From: Akkermansiaceae bacterium UBA5020
GTDB lineage: Bacteria > Verrucomicrobiota > Verrucomicrobiia > Verrucomicrobiales > DEV007
Direction: 5' to 3'
Assembly (NCBI GenBank): GCA_002396885.1
Contig: DGXY01000007.1
Span: 1-47,491, forward strand
DNA: 47,491 bases
Positions within the stretch are counted from its first letter, which is position 1; each line of letters starts with the position of its first letter. A model generated the notes under the pieces. It was given only the letters and a program-made list of their open reading frames with translations. It was not told the origin of the DNA and searched no databases. The position numbers and the translations under genes are program-made. This document shows positions 1 to 9,377 of this stretch, piece by piece.

Positions 1-205
1 CTTTTCCACAAAGGGCCGTAATTTAAGCAAATTTCATGGGATTTGAAAAGGTGCAACCAAATCAACTGAGTCTCAAAAGAGCGACTTTTATAAACCTTAA
101 GAATTCCCCCTTCAAGCCCAATTCGAGGCTCTTCGGCTCGATTTCCTTGCAAAATCGGGCCTTGCGCCGTCCTTTCCCCTTCTCCCGCATCCGGGACTGT
201 TGAAA
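1..205. other. Leader region upstream of cysS
   Basis: No coding sequence can be supported here. The first 110 bases are AT-rich compared with the rest of the window, including a TATAAA-like box near 89-94, so a cysS promoter probably lies within it, but no convincing -35/-10 pair was found. A weak inverted repeat (tcgag at 123-127 and ctcga at 137-141) is too short to call an attenuator or riboswitch. No T-box features such as a specifier loop or an antiterminator were recognised. Confidence 0.4.
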
Positions 206-1648
206 ATGAGACTTTTTGATACGATGAGCCGCGAGGTGCGCGAACTAGCGCCTCGCGATGGCACGACCTATCGCTTTTACTGCTGCGGACCGACCGTCTA
301 TGGACCCGCCCACATCGGGAACTTCCGTACTTTCGTCCTCCAGGATGTCTTTCGCCGCAGTCTCGAACTTTCCGGCCTGCCCGCCTTCCACGTGCGGAAT
401 CTCACCGATGTGGACGACAAGACGATCCGCGATTCTCAGGCGGCGGGACAGTCGCTGAAAGATTTCACCGACCACTGGCGAGACCGCTTTCACACCGATT
501 GCGACAAGCTCAATCTCCTGCGTCCGCATCTCGAGCCGAGCGCGGTCGAACACATCCCCCATCAGATCGCGATGATTGCCGAGTTGATGGAGAAGGGCCA
601 CGCCTACGCCTCGGCCGATGGCTCGGTCTACTATCGCGTCGCCAGTTTTGACGGCTACGGACGCCTCTCCCGCCTCGACCAGCGCGAGTTGAGAGAAGGT
701 GCCTCGGGTGCGATCGCCGACGACGAATACGACAAGGATTCGGTTTCCGATTTCGCCCTTTGGAAGGCCCGGCGTGACGAAGATGGAGAAAGCTGGTGGG
801 AAAGTCCCTGGGGACAAGGGCGCCCCGGCTGGCATCTCGAGTGTTCGGCGATGTGCCGCGAGTATCTCGGCGACAGCTTCGACCTCCACTCCGGCGGCGT
901 CGATCTCGTCTTCCCCCATCATGAAAACGAGATCGCGCAGAGCGAGGCCTGTAGCGGCCACGTCATGGCCGACCATTGGTTCCACCTCACCCACCTCCTC
1001 GTTGATGGTGGCAAGATGTCGAAGAGCGTGGGAAATTTCTACACCCTCGACCAGCTCGAAACGGCCGGATTCTCCCCCGCCGAGCTCCGCTACGTCCTCA
1101 TCTCGGCCCACTATCGTCAGCCGCTCAACTTCGTGGCGAAGGATGCCGACGGGAAGGAAACCTTTCCCGCCCTCCTCGGTGCGAGGCAGGCCCTGCAACG
1201 TCTCGCGAAGTTCGAAGCGGCCCTCGGTGCGAAAGCGGGGAACCCTGACATTCCCACCTACGATACCCTCCTCGCGCTGAAGGACGGTGCCTCCTTCCAT
1301 CCCGCTTTCGAATCACTGCAAAACGATCTCAACACGCCCGAAGCCCTCGGGCGCGTCTTCACGGCGATCAAGTCGGTGAAAGTCGAGTCGCTCTCGCCCG
1401 AAGGGGCCGCCCGCGAACGCCTCGGATTTCACCGCGTCATGGCCGCGCTCGGCCTCGTCCTGCCCACGTCGGCAGAAGAGGATGCCGCTGAAGCCCCGGC
1501 GGAGATCCAAGCTCTCGCCGAGGCCCGCCGCGAAGCGAAAGCCTCGAAAAACTGGAGTGAGGCCGACCGCATCCGCGATGAGATCTCCGCCCTCGGCTGG
1601 GAATTGAAAGACAACAAGGAAGGTTACGAGCTATGTCCGAAAAACTGA
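206..1648 (+). CDS. cysS: Cysteine--tRNA ligase
   Basis: Class I aminoacyl-tRNA synthetase that charges tRNA-Cys with cysteine in the cytoplasm, about 480 residues as usual for the family. The Rossmann-fold HIGH signature appears as HIGN at residue 36 and the KMSKS loop begins at K270. The zinc-site residues expected for CysRS are visible: an early Cys in the YCCGPTVY motif, the Cys in WHLECS, and the His/Glu pair in HHENEIAQ. The C-terminal helical anticodon-binding part ends in a Lys-rich tail. An in-frame TTG lies two codons upstream at 200, but ATG at 206 gives the canonical N-terminus starting MRLFDT. The end overlaps the start of hemB by 16 bp, so the two are likely co-transcribed and translationally coupled. 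Confidence 0.97.
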   Translation: MRLFDTMSREVRELAPRDGTTYRFYCCGPTVYGPAHIGNFRTFVLQDVFRRSLELSGLPAFHVRNLTDVDDKTIRDSQAAGQSLKDFTDHWRDRFHTDCDKLNLLRPHLEPSAVEHIPHQIAMIAELMEKGHAYASADGSVYYRVASFDGYGRLSRLDQRELREGASGAIADDEYDKDSVSDFALWKARRDEDGESWWESPWGQGRPGWHLECSAMCREYLGDSFDLHSGGVDLVFPHHENEIAQSEACSGHVMADHWFHLTHLLVDGGKMSKSVGNFYTLDQLETAGFSPAELRYVLISAHYRQPLNFVAKDADGKETFPALLGARQALQRLAKFEAALGAKAGNPDIPTYDTLLALKDGASFHPAFESLQNDLNTPEALGRVFTAIKSVKVESLSPEGAARERLGFHRVMAALGLVLPTSAEEDAAEAPAEIQALAEARREAKASKNWSEADRIRDEISALGWELKDNKEGYELCPKN

Positions 1649-2640
1649 ATCTCCCCATTCGTCCGCGCCGCAACCGCAAACACGAATCCGTGCGCGGACT
1701 CGTGCGCGAGACCGTGCTCACCGCGTCGGACCTGATCTATCCGCTCTTTCTCCACGACGAGCCACAAAACGATCCCATTGCCTCCATGCCCGGCTGTCAT
1801 CGCTGGAGCCTTGAGGGTCTCGTCGGAGAAGTCGGCGAGGCGTGGAACGCGGGGGTGCGCGCCGTCGTTTTCTTCCCGAAAATCGCCGATTCCCTCAAAA
1901 CACCGCGGGGCGAAGAGTGCTTCAACCCCGACGGTCTCATCCCCCGCGCGATCCGTGCGGTGAAGAGCCGCTATCCCGGCATCACCGTGATCACCGATGT
2001 CGCACTCGATCCCTACAACTCTGATGGCCATGACGGCGTCGTGGAAAAGACGCCCGACGGCGATCTGAAGATCGTCAATGACGAAACGGTCTCGATCCTC
2101 TGTCGCCAGGCTCTTTGCCATGCCGAAGCGGGTGCTGACATCGTCTCGCCCAGCGACATGATGGATGGTCGCGTCGGCGAGATCCGCACCGCTCTCGACG
2201 AGGCGGGATACGAGGAGGTCTCCATCCTCAGCTACACCGCCAAATACGCCTCGGCCTATTACGGCCCCTTCCGTGGCGCCCTCGACTCAGCCCCGAAAGC
2301 CGGGGACAAGAAGACCTACCAAATGGACCCCGCGAATCGCCGCGAGGCACTGCGCGAAGCCGAGCTTGATGTCGCCGAGGGGGCCGACATGATCATGGTG
2401 AAACCCGCTGGCCCCTACCTCGACATCATCCGCACCCTGCGCGATGCCTTCGACCTCCCCATCGCCGCCTACCAGGTGAGCGGAGAATACCTCATGATCA
2501 AGTCGGCCGCGAAGGATGGCTGGATCGACGAAGAGAAGGTTGCGATGGAATCCCTCATCGGCATCAAACGCGCCGGAGCCGACATGATTCTGACCTATTT
2601 CGCGAAGGACATTGCCATGAAACTCGGCCGCCCATCCTGA
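1633..2640 (+). CDS. hemB: Delta-aminolevulinic acid dehydratase (porphobilinogen synthase)
   Basis: Condenses two 5-aminolevulinate molecules to porphobilinogen, an early common step of haem and tetrapyrrole synthesis, in the cytoplasm. The 335-residue length is normal. The two active-site lysines are recognisable: K204 in SYTAKYAS and K257 in MVKPAGPY, the latter being the Schiff-base lysine of the family. The metal-site segment reads DVALDPYNSDGHDG, with Asp/Ala where zinc-dependent enzymes have three cysteines, so this should be the cysteine-less, magnesium-type HemB (inference from family knowledge). It starts inside the last codons of cysS (16-bp overlap), suggesting translational coupling. 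No terminator with a clear T-run was seen before the convergent lysS. Confidence 0.96.
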   Translation: MSEKLNLPIRPRRNRKHESVRGLVRETVLTASDLIYPLFLHDEPQNDPIASMPGCHRWSLEGLVGEVGEAWNAGVRAVVFFPKIADSLKTPRGEECFNPDGLIPRAIRAVKSRYPGITVITDVALDPYNSDGHDGVVEKTPDGDLKIVNDETVSILCRQALCHAEAGADIVSPSDMMDGRVGEIRTALDEAGYEEVSILSYTAKYASAYYGPFRGALDSAPKAGDKKTYQMDPANRREALREAELDVAEGADMIMVKPAGPYLDIIRTLRDAFDLPIAAYQVSGEYLMIKSAAKDGWIDEEKVAMESLIGIKRAGADMILTYFAKDIAMKLGRPS

Positions 2641-2689
2641 TCGACCGGTTTCTGGGAAAGCGGAAGGCCAGCCTGATCAGCAGACCGGC

Positions 2690-4168
2690 TCAATCCTTCC
2701 GCTTCAATTGCGGGAAAAGCACGACATCGCGGATCGACTCCGCTCCCGTCAGCATCATCATGAGCCGGTCGATCCCGATGCCGATACCACCGGCCGGAGG
2801 CATCCCATACTCGAGCGCGAGGAGGAAATCCTCGTCGATCTTCTGGATCTCCTCACCCGCCTGCTCCTCGAGGCGGCGGCGCTGCACATCGGGATCGTTC
2901 AACTCGGAATAACCGGGCGAGATCTCGGCGCCGTTGATGATCAGCTCGTAGACATCGACGATGGAGTCGTCCTTCACGTTCTGTTTCGCGAGCGGCACGA
3001 GCTCCTTGGAAACATGGGTGACAAAGACCGGGTTGATCGTCTTTTCCTCGACGAGCTTTTCGAAAACCTGTTGGGAGATCTCGTAATCCTCCATGCCTGG
3101 TGAAACCTCGACGCCCAGGTCCTGGCAGCGCGCGCGTTTCGCGGCCGTGTCGAGCGACCACCAGTCGTCACCCGCTGCCGCCGCGACGAGATCGCGGTAG
3201 GGCGCGCGCTTCCACGGACGGGAAAGATCGATCGTCTTGATCACCTCGCCCTCAGCATTGCGATGCTCGATGAGGAGACCTCCGCAATACTTCTCGGCGA
3301 GATGACAGACGAGGTCCTCGACGAGATCGGCCATCTTTTCGAAATCGGCATAGGCCCAGTAGGCCTCCAGCATCGTGAACTCGGGATTGTGACGGCGGCT
3401 GATGCCCTCGTTGCGGAAACTGCGGTTCAGCTCGAAAACCTTCTCAAAGCCGCCGACGAGGAGGCGCTTCAGATAGAGCTCGGGAGCGATGCGCAGATAC
3501 ATGTCCATTCCCAGCGCGTTGTGGTGCGTCTCGAAGGGCTGGGCGGCGGCCCCTCCCGGGACATCCTGCAGCATTGGCGTCTCGACCTCGAAGAAACCGC
3601 GGTCCTGCAGGTAGCGCCGGATCTCCGCGACCATGAGACAACGCTTCTTGAAAATTTCACGCGAACGCTCGTTCGCGATGAGGTCGAGATAACGCTGGCG
3701 ATACTTGATCTGCGGATCAACCACACCGTGCCACTTCGAAGGCATGGGACGGAGCGACTTCGAGAGCACCGTCACCTCCTTCACCTTCACCGAGGGTTCA
3801 CCCGTCTTTGTGAGAAAGGTCTCGCCCACCACCCCCAGCCAGTCGCCAATGTCGAGCTGCTTGTAGATCGCCCAGGCGTCCTCACCGATCTCCTTCTGGT
3901 TCACGAAGGCCTGGATGCGGCCGTTCAGATCGGAGAGATCGAGGAAATTGCTCTTGCCCATGTCGCGCAGGGCGGTGATGCGTCCGGCCACACGCACCTC
4001 GAGGCCTTCGGTGAACGATTCGCGCAGGGCACCGGGCGCGTGGGTCGTCTCGAACCCCTGACCAAAGGGATCGACCCCGAGGGCACGGAGTTGATCCAGT
4101 TTCTCGCGGCGGACCTTCAGGAGCGTTCCCAGGTCTTCCATCGGTGGCACTTCGGTTTCTTCTGACAT
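2690..4168 (-). CDS. lysS: Lysine--tRNA ligase, class II
   Basis: Charges tRNA-Lys. The N-terminal OB-fold anticodon-binding domain (roughly residues 50-180, with RVAGRITALRDMGKSNF) is followed by a class II catalytic core. Motif 2 is FRNEGISRRHNPEFTMLE and motif 3 is the GIGIGIDRLMMML segment near the C-terminus. The open frame extends upstream to 4288, but that extension overlaps the divergent metallophosphoesterase gene and has no family similarity, so ATG at 4168 (MSEETEVPPMEDL) was chosen. This gives 492 residues, the usual LysS size. Only 22 bp separate this start from the divergent gene, so the two promoters must overlap each other or the neighbouring coding sequence. Confidence 0.96.
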   Translation of the reverse strand: MSEETEVPPMEDLGTLLKVRREKLDQLRALGVDPFGQGFETTHAPGALRESFTEGLEVRVAGRITALRDMGKSNFLDLSDLNGRIQAFVNQKEIGEDAWAIYKQLDIGDWLGVVGETFLTKTGEPSVKVKEVTVLSKSLRPMPSKWHGVVDPQIKYRQRYLDLIANERSREIFKKRCLMVAEIRRYLQDRGFFEVETPMLQDVPGGAAAQPFETHHNALGMDMYLRIAPELYLKRLLVGGFEKVFELNRSFRNEGISRRHNPEFTMLEAYWAYADFEKMADLVEDLVCHLAEKYCGGLLIEHRNAEGEVIKTIDLSRPWKRAPYRDLVAAAAGDDWWSLDTAAKRARCQDLGVEVSPGMEDYEISQQVFEKLVEEKTINPVFVTHVSKELVPLAKQNVKDDSIVDVYELIINGAEISPGYSELNDPDVQRRRLEEQAGEEIQKIDEDFLLALEYGMPPAGGIGIGIDRLMMMLTGAESIRDVVLFPQLKRKD

Positions 4169-4190
4169 AGCTTGGCGCGTCGTATAAAAA

Positions 4191-4910
4191 ATGGCGAACC
4201 GAAGCATGATCGACCCGAAAGAAAAATCAACCGGCCTTTCCCCTCTCCTTCCGGGCGAGGGAACGGCTGAAATCAGCGGGGGACTCATCCTCGATGGCCG
4301 GCTCGCCCTGATCGACCCGGCGGCGCGATGGCTCGCGGTATCCGATCTGCATTTCGGCTACGAGGCCAACCGCCGCCGCGAAGGCGCGCTCTGGCCGATG
4401 TGGGGGATGGAGTCCATCGCCGCCCGCCTTGAGGGCCTCGTCCACGATTGGCAGCCGGAGACACTGTTGCTGGTCGGCGACGTCGTCGATGGCTCGGCCG
4501 CGCCCGACGAAGCCATCGCCTGGCTCCGGGGTGTGGGTGAACTGGGTCCCCGTCTCATCCTCATCGAGGGCAATCACGACCGCGGTCCGATCCGCCGTGA
4601 ATTCGACTGGGTCGAATCCTGGCAAATCGGCGAGGTCTTTTTTGAACACGGCCACCTCACCCGCGAAGCGCCGGCCAAGGGCACGCGGATCCGCGGCCAT
4701 CTCCATCCCTCGGTGAACTTCAACGACGGCAGCGGCACGCGACTGCGACTGCCCTCGCTCGTGGTCGAAGAATCCGCTACGGGTTCTCGGGAGATCTTTC
4801 TGCCCGCCTTCTCCCCTTGGGCCGGGGGCGCGCGCTATCCGACCGCAGCGGGCAAGTCGATGCGTCAATGGGCCTGCTCGCCCCGGCGCGTCTTCGAAGT
4901 GATCAAGTGA
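4191..4910 (+). CDS. Metallophosphoesterase, calcineurin-like
   Basis: A 239-residue protein with the ordered metal-binding blocks of the calcineurin-like phosphoesterase fold: SDLHFG (D-x-H), VGDVVDG (GD-x-x-D), EGNHDRG (GNHD) and GHLHPS (GH-x-H). These residues would coordinate two metal ions for phosphodiester or phosphomonoester hydrolysis. The compact size and block spacing resemble the PdeM/YkuE-like group, some of which sit beside DNA ligase genes; no such partner is present here, so the substrate is unknown. The first ATG (4191) lies only 22 bp from the lysS start; ATG at 4206 is an alternative. The frame of the catalytic part is not in doubt. Confidence 0.88.
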   Translation: MANRSMIDPKEKSTGLSPLLPGEGTAEISGGLILDGRLALIDPAARWLAVSDLHFGYEANRRREGALWPMWGMESIAARLEGLVHDWQPETLLLVGDVVDGSAAPDEAIAWLRGVGELGPRLILIEGNHDRGPIRREFDWVESWQIGEVFFEHGHLTREAPAKGTRIRGHLHPSVNFNDGSGTRLRLPSLVVEESATGSREIFLPAFSPWAGGARYPTAAGKSMRQWACSPRRVFEVIK

Positions 4911-5019
4911 ATCGGGTCGGGGCCTCGATGCAATCCTCTTCGGTCGCTTCGGTCGCGAAAATGTTTGCCCGATCCGTTTGCCCGCGTCCGCTCCCCGCTT
5001 TAAGATGCGCCGCCCCCGC

Positions 5020-5604
5020 ATGAATCTGCCCAACCAGCTCACCGTCGCCCGGCTCGCCCTGACTCTCGTTTTCGTCGGGGTGCTCTCGATCGATGGGCTG
5101 CCCCATGCGGGCACGATCGCGCTCGCCGTTTTCTCGATCGCAGCCTACACCGATCTACTCGACGGACAAATCGCCCGGGCGCGCAATCTCATCACGAACT
5201 TCGGCAAACTGATGGATCCGCTCGCGGACAAGGTGCTGATGTGTGCGGGTTTCGTGATGCTCTGCGAAGAGGGTTTCATCCCTGCCTGGATCGTCGTCCT
5301 TATTCTCGCACGAGAGTTCCTCGTCACGGGACTGCGCCTCGTCGCCTCGGCCGAGGGCATCGTTCTTGCAGCGGAGAATCTGGGCAAATACAAGACCACT
5401 TTCCAGATCATCGCGGTGATCTATTTCCTCATCGTCATCGCCGCGAAGGAACCTCTGCTCGCTTGGCTCAATCCCGTCCTCGAGTGGCGCGGCCTCGGCC
5501 CTCACGTCCTCGGGCAGATTCTCATCTGGATCGCCCTGATCCTTACCCTCGTTTCGGGCTTGAGCTACCTGTGGAAAAATCGCAAGCTGTTCGGGGACTG
5601 CTGA
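5020..5604 (+). CDS. pgsA: CDP-diacylglycerol--glycerol-3-phosphate 3-phosphatidyltransferase
   Basis: Integral membrane enzyme making phosphatidylglycerol phosphate, the committed step to phosphatidylglycerol and cardiolipin. The complete CDP-alcohol phosphotransferase signature D-G-x2-A-R-x8-G-x3-D-x3-D is visible in the segment running from LLDGQIARA to MDPLADK. Several hydrophobic helices follow, matching the usual six-helix fold. The open frame can begin at a TTG at 4978, but ATG at 5020 (MNLPNQLTVARL) gives the standard N-terminus and a 194-residue protein, close to E. coli PgsA. The gene is followed 13 bp after its stop by a strong terminator shared with the convergent clpC. Confidence 0.93.
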   Translation: MNLPNQLTVARLALTLVFVGVLSIDGLPHAGTIALAVFSIAAYTDLLDGQIARARNLITNFGKLMDPLADKVLMCAGFVMLCEEGFIPAWIVVLILAREFLVTGLRLVASAEGIVLAAENLGKYKTTFQIIAVIYFLIVIAAKEPLLAWLNPVLEWRGLGPHVLGQILIWIALILTLVSGLSYLWKNRKLFGDC

Positions 5605-5617
5605 ACCACTCGGCACG

Positions 5618-5648
5618 AAAAAACCCGGAGGTCGCCCTCCGGGTTTTT
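5618..5648. terminator. Bidirectional intrinsic terminator between pgsA and clpC
   Basis: A perfect 8-bp GC-rich stem (cccggagg at 5624-5631 pairing with cctccggg at 5636-5643) closes a 4-base loop. It is flanked by six A on the left and five T on the right, so it has a U-tract when read from either strand. Its position between two convergent gene ends fits a terminator for both. Confidence 0.9.
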
Positions 5649-5673
5649 CAAATCCTTCGCATCAGCCGATGAC

Positions 5674-8205
5674 TCACGCCTCGCCCGCACCCTCGGCCGA
5701 ACTCACCGATTCAACGGCATCGTCCTCGGTCGAATCAGCGACCTCGGGCCGGAAAGTGAGGTATTTCTCGTCCTTCTTGTGGGTGATCTTCACGGTCTGG
5801 CCGGGTTTCACATCGCCACGGAGGAGGTGTTCCGCGAGCGGATCCTCGATGTGACGCTCCACCGCGCGGCGCATCGGACGAGCGCCGTAGTTCGGGTCGT
5901 AGCCCTGCTCGATGAGGAATTCCTTGGCCTTCTTGTCAAGCTTCAGGTGGATGTTCTTTACAGCTAGACGCCTCACGACGGTGTCGATTTCGAGATCGAC
6001 GATCTTGATGAGATTCTCGCGGTCGAGCACGTGGAAAACGATCTTCTCGTCGAGACGGTTGAGGAACTCGGGCTTGAAGGCCTCCTTCGCCTTGTCGAGG
6101 ATCTTGTCCCTCATCGTGGCGTAATTCTCGTCGCCACCACCCATCGCGCCGAAACCGAGGGCGACCTGACGCTTGATGACGTCGGCACCCACGTTGGTGG
6201 TGAGGATGATGATGGTGTTACGAAAGTCGATCTTGCGGCCGAGCGAGTCGGTGATCATGCCCTCTTCCAGGATCTGGAGGAGCAGGTTCATGACATCCGG
6301 GTGGGCCTTCTCGATTTCGTCGAAGAGCACGACGGAGTAGGGACGGCGGCGCACCGCCTCAGAGAGCTGGCCGCCCTCTTCATACCCGACGTAGCCGGGA
6401 GGCGAACCGATCAGGCGGCTGCTCGTGAATTTCTCCATGTACTCGGACATGTCGATCTGGATGAGCGCCTCCTTGTCGCCGAACATGAACTCGGCGAGGT
6501 TGCGGGCGAGGTAGGTCTTGCCGACTCCGGTGGGGCCGAGGAAAATGAACGAACCGATGGGACGACGCGGATCCTTGAGGTCGGCGCGACTGCGGCGCAG
6601 GGCGCGGGAGATCGCGACCACGGCCTCGTCCTGACCGATGACGCGGCCCTTGAGTTCGTCTTCCATCTTCAGGAGCTTGTCCGCCTCCTTCTGCTCCATC
6701 CGCTGGAGGGGAACACCGGTCCACTTTGCGACGACAGTCATGATGTCGTCTTCCTCGACGGTGACGATCTTCTCCTCGTTCGAGGCACGCCACTCACTGA
6801 GGATGTCTTCGACTTCCTGGCGCTTGTGTTTCTCCTTATCGCGCAGGGCGGCGGCGTTTTCGAAATCCTGACCTTTGATCGCGGCCTCCTTCTCGGCCAC
6901 GATCTTCTCGATCTCGGCCTCGAGATCCTTGACCTGAGGCGGGCGCGTCATCGAGGCGATGCGCGAGCGGGCTCCGGCTTCGTCGAGAATGTCGATGGCC
7001 TTGTCGGGAAGGAAACGCCCGGTGAGGTAGCGGGCTGAAAGCCTGACACAGGCATCGATTGCCTCGTTGGTGTAATGGGCCTTGTGGTGCGCCTCATACT
7101 TGGAGCGCAGCCCCTGAAGAATGAGAATGGCGTCTTCGACGCTGGGCTCCTCGACCTTGACCTGCTGGAAGCGACGCTCGAGGGCGGCATCCTTCTCGAT
7201 GAATTTGCGGAACTCATTCATCGTCGTCGCGCCGATGCACTGGAGCTCGCCGCGGCTGAGGGCCGGCTTGATGATGTTCGAGGCGTCCATGGCACCCTCG
7301 GCTGATCCGGCACCAACGATGGTGTGAAGCTCATCGATGAAAAGAATGACGTTCTTGGAACGCTTGATTTCATCCATCACCGCCTTGATGCGCTCTTCGA
7401 ACTGGCCGCGGTATTTCGTGCCCGCGACCATCAGGGCGAGGTCGAGGGTGATGACCTTCTTGTCGCGGAGCAGCTCGGGCACGTTACCGGAAGCGATCTC
7501 TTGGGCGAGGCCCTCGGCGATGGCAGTCTTTCCGACACCGGCTTCGCCGATGAGGACAGGATTGTTTTTGGTCCGGCGGCAAAGGATCTGGATGACCCGT
7601 TCGATCTCGCTGCCGCGTCCGATCACGGGATCGAGTTCGCCCCCGTTGGCGAGTTCGGTAAGGTCGCGTCCGAAGGCTTTCAACGCGGGCGTCTTTCCTT
7701 CCTTGCGGTTGCCGCTGTTGCCGGGCTCTTCGAAATCGCTTTCCTCGTCGTCGGCGGCGTTGCCGGAGAAATTCGGATCGAGCTCGCGGAGGATCTCGTT
7801 GCGGGTGCGCTCGATGTCGACGTCGAGATTCTTGAGAACACGAGCAGCCACACCGTCGCCCTCACGGAGAAGGCCGAGGAGGATGTGCTCGGTCCCGACG
7901 TAGCTGTGATTCAGAGCCTTCGCCTCTTTCCCGGCGAGGGCGAGAACCTTCTTGACCCGTGGCGTGTAGGGGATGTTCCCGACCATCTTGGTCTCGGGCC
8001 CGTTCCCGACCTGTTTCTCCACCTCGAGACGCACCGTCTCGAGATCGAGGTTCATTTTTTGCAGGACGTTGACCGCGACCCCTTGGCCGAGCTTGATGAG
8101 CCCGAGCAGCAGGTGCTCGGTGCCCACGTAGTTGTGGTTGAATCGATCTGCCTCCTTGCGGGCTAGGGCGAGGACCTGTTGGGCGCGGGGGGTAAAATTA
8201 TTCAT
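5674..8205 (-). CDS. clpC: ATP-dependent Clp protease ATP-binding subunit ClpC
   Basis: AAA+ unfoldase of the HSP100 family that feeds substrates to ClpP. The 843 residues show two N-terminal Clp repeats (about 1-145, each with the YVGTEHLLLGL-type motif), a first AAA+ module with Walker A GEAGVGKT (K226), a middle segment with a UVR-type motif around residues 425-460, and a second AAA+ module with Walker A GPTGVGKT (K563). The LGFG motif after the second AAA core is in the position of the ClpP-docking loop. It overlaps the end of mcsB by 8 bp and is the last gene of the mcsA-mcsB-clpC module. In Firmicutes McsB marks proteins with phospho-arginine for ClpCP; the same pairing is inferred here. 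No ClpP gene is present in the window. Confidence 0.97.
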   Translation of the reverse strand: MNNFTPRAQQVLALARKEADRFNHNYVGTEHLLLGLIKLGQGVAVNVLQKMNLDLETVRLEVEKQVGNGPETKMVGNIPYTPRVKKVLALAGKEAKALNHSYVGTEHILLGLLREGDGVAARVLKNLDVDIERTRNEILRELDPNFSGNAADDEESDFEEPGNSGNRKEGKTPALKAFGRDLTELANGGELDPVIGRGSEIERVIQILCRRTKNNPVLIGEAGVGKTAIAEGLAQEIASGNVPELLRDKKVITLDLALMVAGTKYRGQFEERIKAVMDEIKRSKNVILFIDELHTIVGAGSAEGAMDASNIIKPALSRGELQCIGATTMNEFRKFIEKDAALERRFQQVKVEEPSVEDAILILQGLRSKYEAHHKAHYTNEAIDACVRLSARYLTGRFLPDKAIDILDEAGARSRIASMTRPPQVKDLEAEIEKIVAEKEAAIKGQDFENAAALRDKEKHKRQEVEDILSEWRASNEEKIVTVEEDDIMTVVAKWTGVPLQRMEQKEADKLLKMEDELKGRVIGQDEAVVAISRALRRSRADLKDPRRPIGSFIFLGPTGVGKTYLARNLAEFMFGDKEALIQIDMSEYMEKFTSSRLIGSPPGYVGYEEGGQLSEAVRRRPYSVVLFDEIEKAHPDVMNLLLQILEEGMITDSLGRKIDFRNTIIILTTNVGADVIKRQVALGFGAMGGGDENYATMRDKILDKAKEAFKPEFLNRLDEKIVFHVLDRENLIKIVDLEIDTVVRRLAVKNIHLKLDKKAKEFLIEQGYDPNYGARPMRRAVERHIEDPLAEHLLRGDVKPGQTVKITHKKDEKYLTFRPEVADSTEDDAVESVSSAEGAGEA

Positions 8206-9301
8206 CGTCGTTGTCCCTGTTGGTAAGTATACTCCCGAAATCGGGCGGAGTCAGCCCAATTAAGCTCTTGCGGATGATGTCGGCACGCAAAATGTCCCGC
8301 TCTTCCGGAGAAAGTTTGCACTTGGCCGAGATCTGCAGGTGGGCCGGCTGGATCTCGGTGAGCAGCACGGTGATGCACTCGCGCTCCTCCTCGGGGATGA
8401 AACCGAGGTCGCAGCCGAGGCGGATCATGGAAAGGTGGTTCAAGGCCTCCTTCGACGAGATGATGTGGGCGTATTTGAGGACGGCGAAGGCCCGGCCGAT
8501 CTGGTCCTGCATCATCGTGGGCCGGTCCTCGAGGATCTTCATCCGCGCGTTCTTCTCGTTCGCGATGAGCTGGCCGATGACGCGGTCGAGGTGGGCGATG
8601 ATATCCTCCTCGCGCATCCCGAGGGTGTTCTGATTCGAGATCTGGAAAAGGTTCGCGAGCGCCTCGGTTCCCTCCCCGTAGAGACCACGCACGGCGAGAC
8701 CGATTTTATTGGCACCCTGGATGGTTTGATTGATCTGCTCGCTGAGGACAAGGCCGGGAAGGTGGAGCATGGCCGAAGCGCGCATCCCCGTGCCGAGGTT
8801 CGTCGGGCAGGCGGTGAGGTAGCCGTATTGGCGGTCAAAGGCATAGGGCAGGTCGACCTCCAGCTCCGTATCGATCTGATCGAGGGAACGATAGGCGGCG
8901 AGCAGTTGCAGACCCGGCCGGATCGCCTGCATGCGGAGGTGATCCTCCTCGTTGATCATCACGCTGACGGTCTGCTTGCGGTTCATCACCGTGGCGCAGC
9001 CCGGACCTTTCGCGGCGTGTTCGCGACTGATGAGGTGACGCTCGACGAGGACCTGCTTTTCGATCGCAGTGAGCTGAGTCATCTCCTCGGAGAAGGAGTC
9101 CTTCATCTCCGCAAGTTCCTCGAGGGCGGGTCGGACTTTCTCCATCACGCGGGTGCGATCGTCTTTTTTGGCCCACCCGGGAAAAGGAAAGCCCACGAGA
9201 TTGCGGGCGAGGCGAACCCGGCTCGTCATGACGATGTCGTTCTCCGGGCCGGTGGTCCGCATCCATTCGGCCGGTTTTTTGAGGAGGGTGGAGAAGCGCA
9301 T
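8198..9301 (-). CDS. mcsB: Protein-arginine kinase McsB
   Basis: Member of the phosphagen (guanidino) kinase family that phosphorylates arginine residues in proteins. Family features visible include TSRVRLARNLVGFPFPGW near the N-terminus, the NRKQTVSVMINEEDHLRMQ segment of the nucleotide/guanidino site, and CPTNLGTGMRAS with the active-site cysteine. The 367-residue length matches the bacterial single-domain enzymes. ATG at 9301 was chosen over the GTG immediately before it. The 3' end overlaps clpC by 8 bp and mcsA lies 76 bp upstream, so the adaptor, kinase and unfoldase are encoded together. McsA is expected to activate McsB and ClpC to degrade the marked proteins. Confidence 0.95.
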   Translation of the reverse strand: MRFSTLLKKPAEWMRTTGPENDIVMTSRVRLARNLVGFPFPGWAKKDDRTRVMEKVRPALEELAEMKDSFSEEMTQLTAIEKQVLVERHLISREHAAKGPGCATVMNRKQTVSVMINEEDHLRMQAIRPGLQLLAAYRSLDQIDTELEVDLPYAFDRQYGYLTACPTNLGTGMRASAMLHLPGLVLSEQINQTIQGANKIGLAVRGLYGEGTEALANLFQISNQNTLGMREEDIIAHLDRVIGQLIANEKNARMKILEDRPTMMQDQIGRAFAVLKYAHIISSKEALNHLSMIRLGCDLGFIPEEERECITVLLTEIQPAHLQISAKCKLSPEERDILRADIIRKSLIGLTPPDFGSILTNRDNDDE

Positions 9302-9377
9302 CACTTCGTTACGTCACTGATGGTGGGAAAGGCTAGCACCCGAAGTGCCAGTTAGGTGGGGGAAGATGAAAGAATGT

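Noticed and set aside
2641..2695. Palindromic ctgatcag and related short repeats between hemB and lysS
   Set aside because: No GC-rich stem with a T-run in either direction, so not called a terminator.
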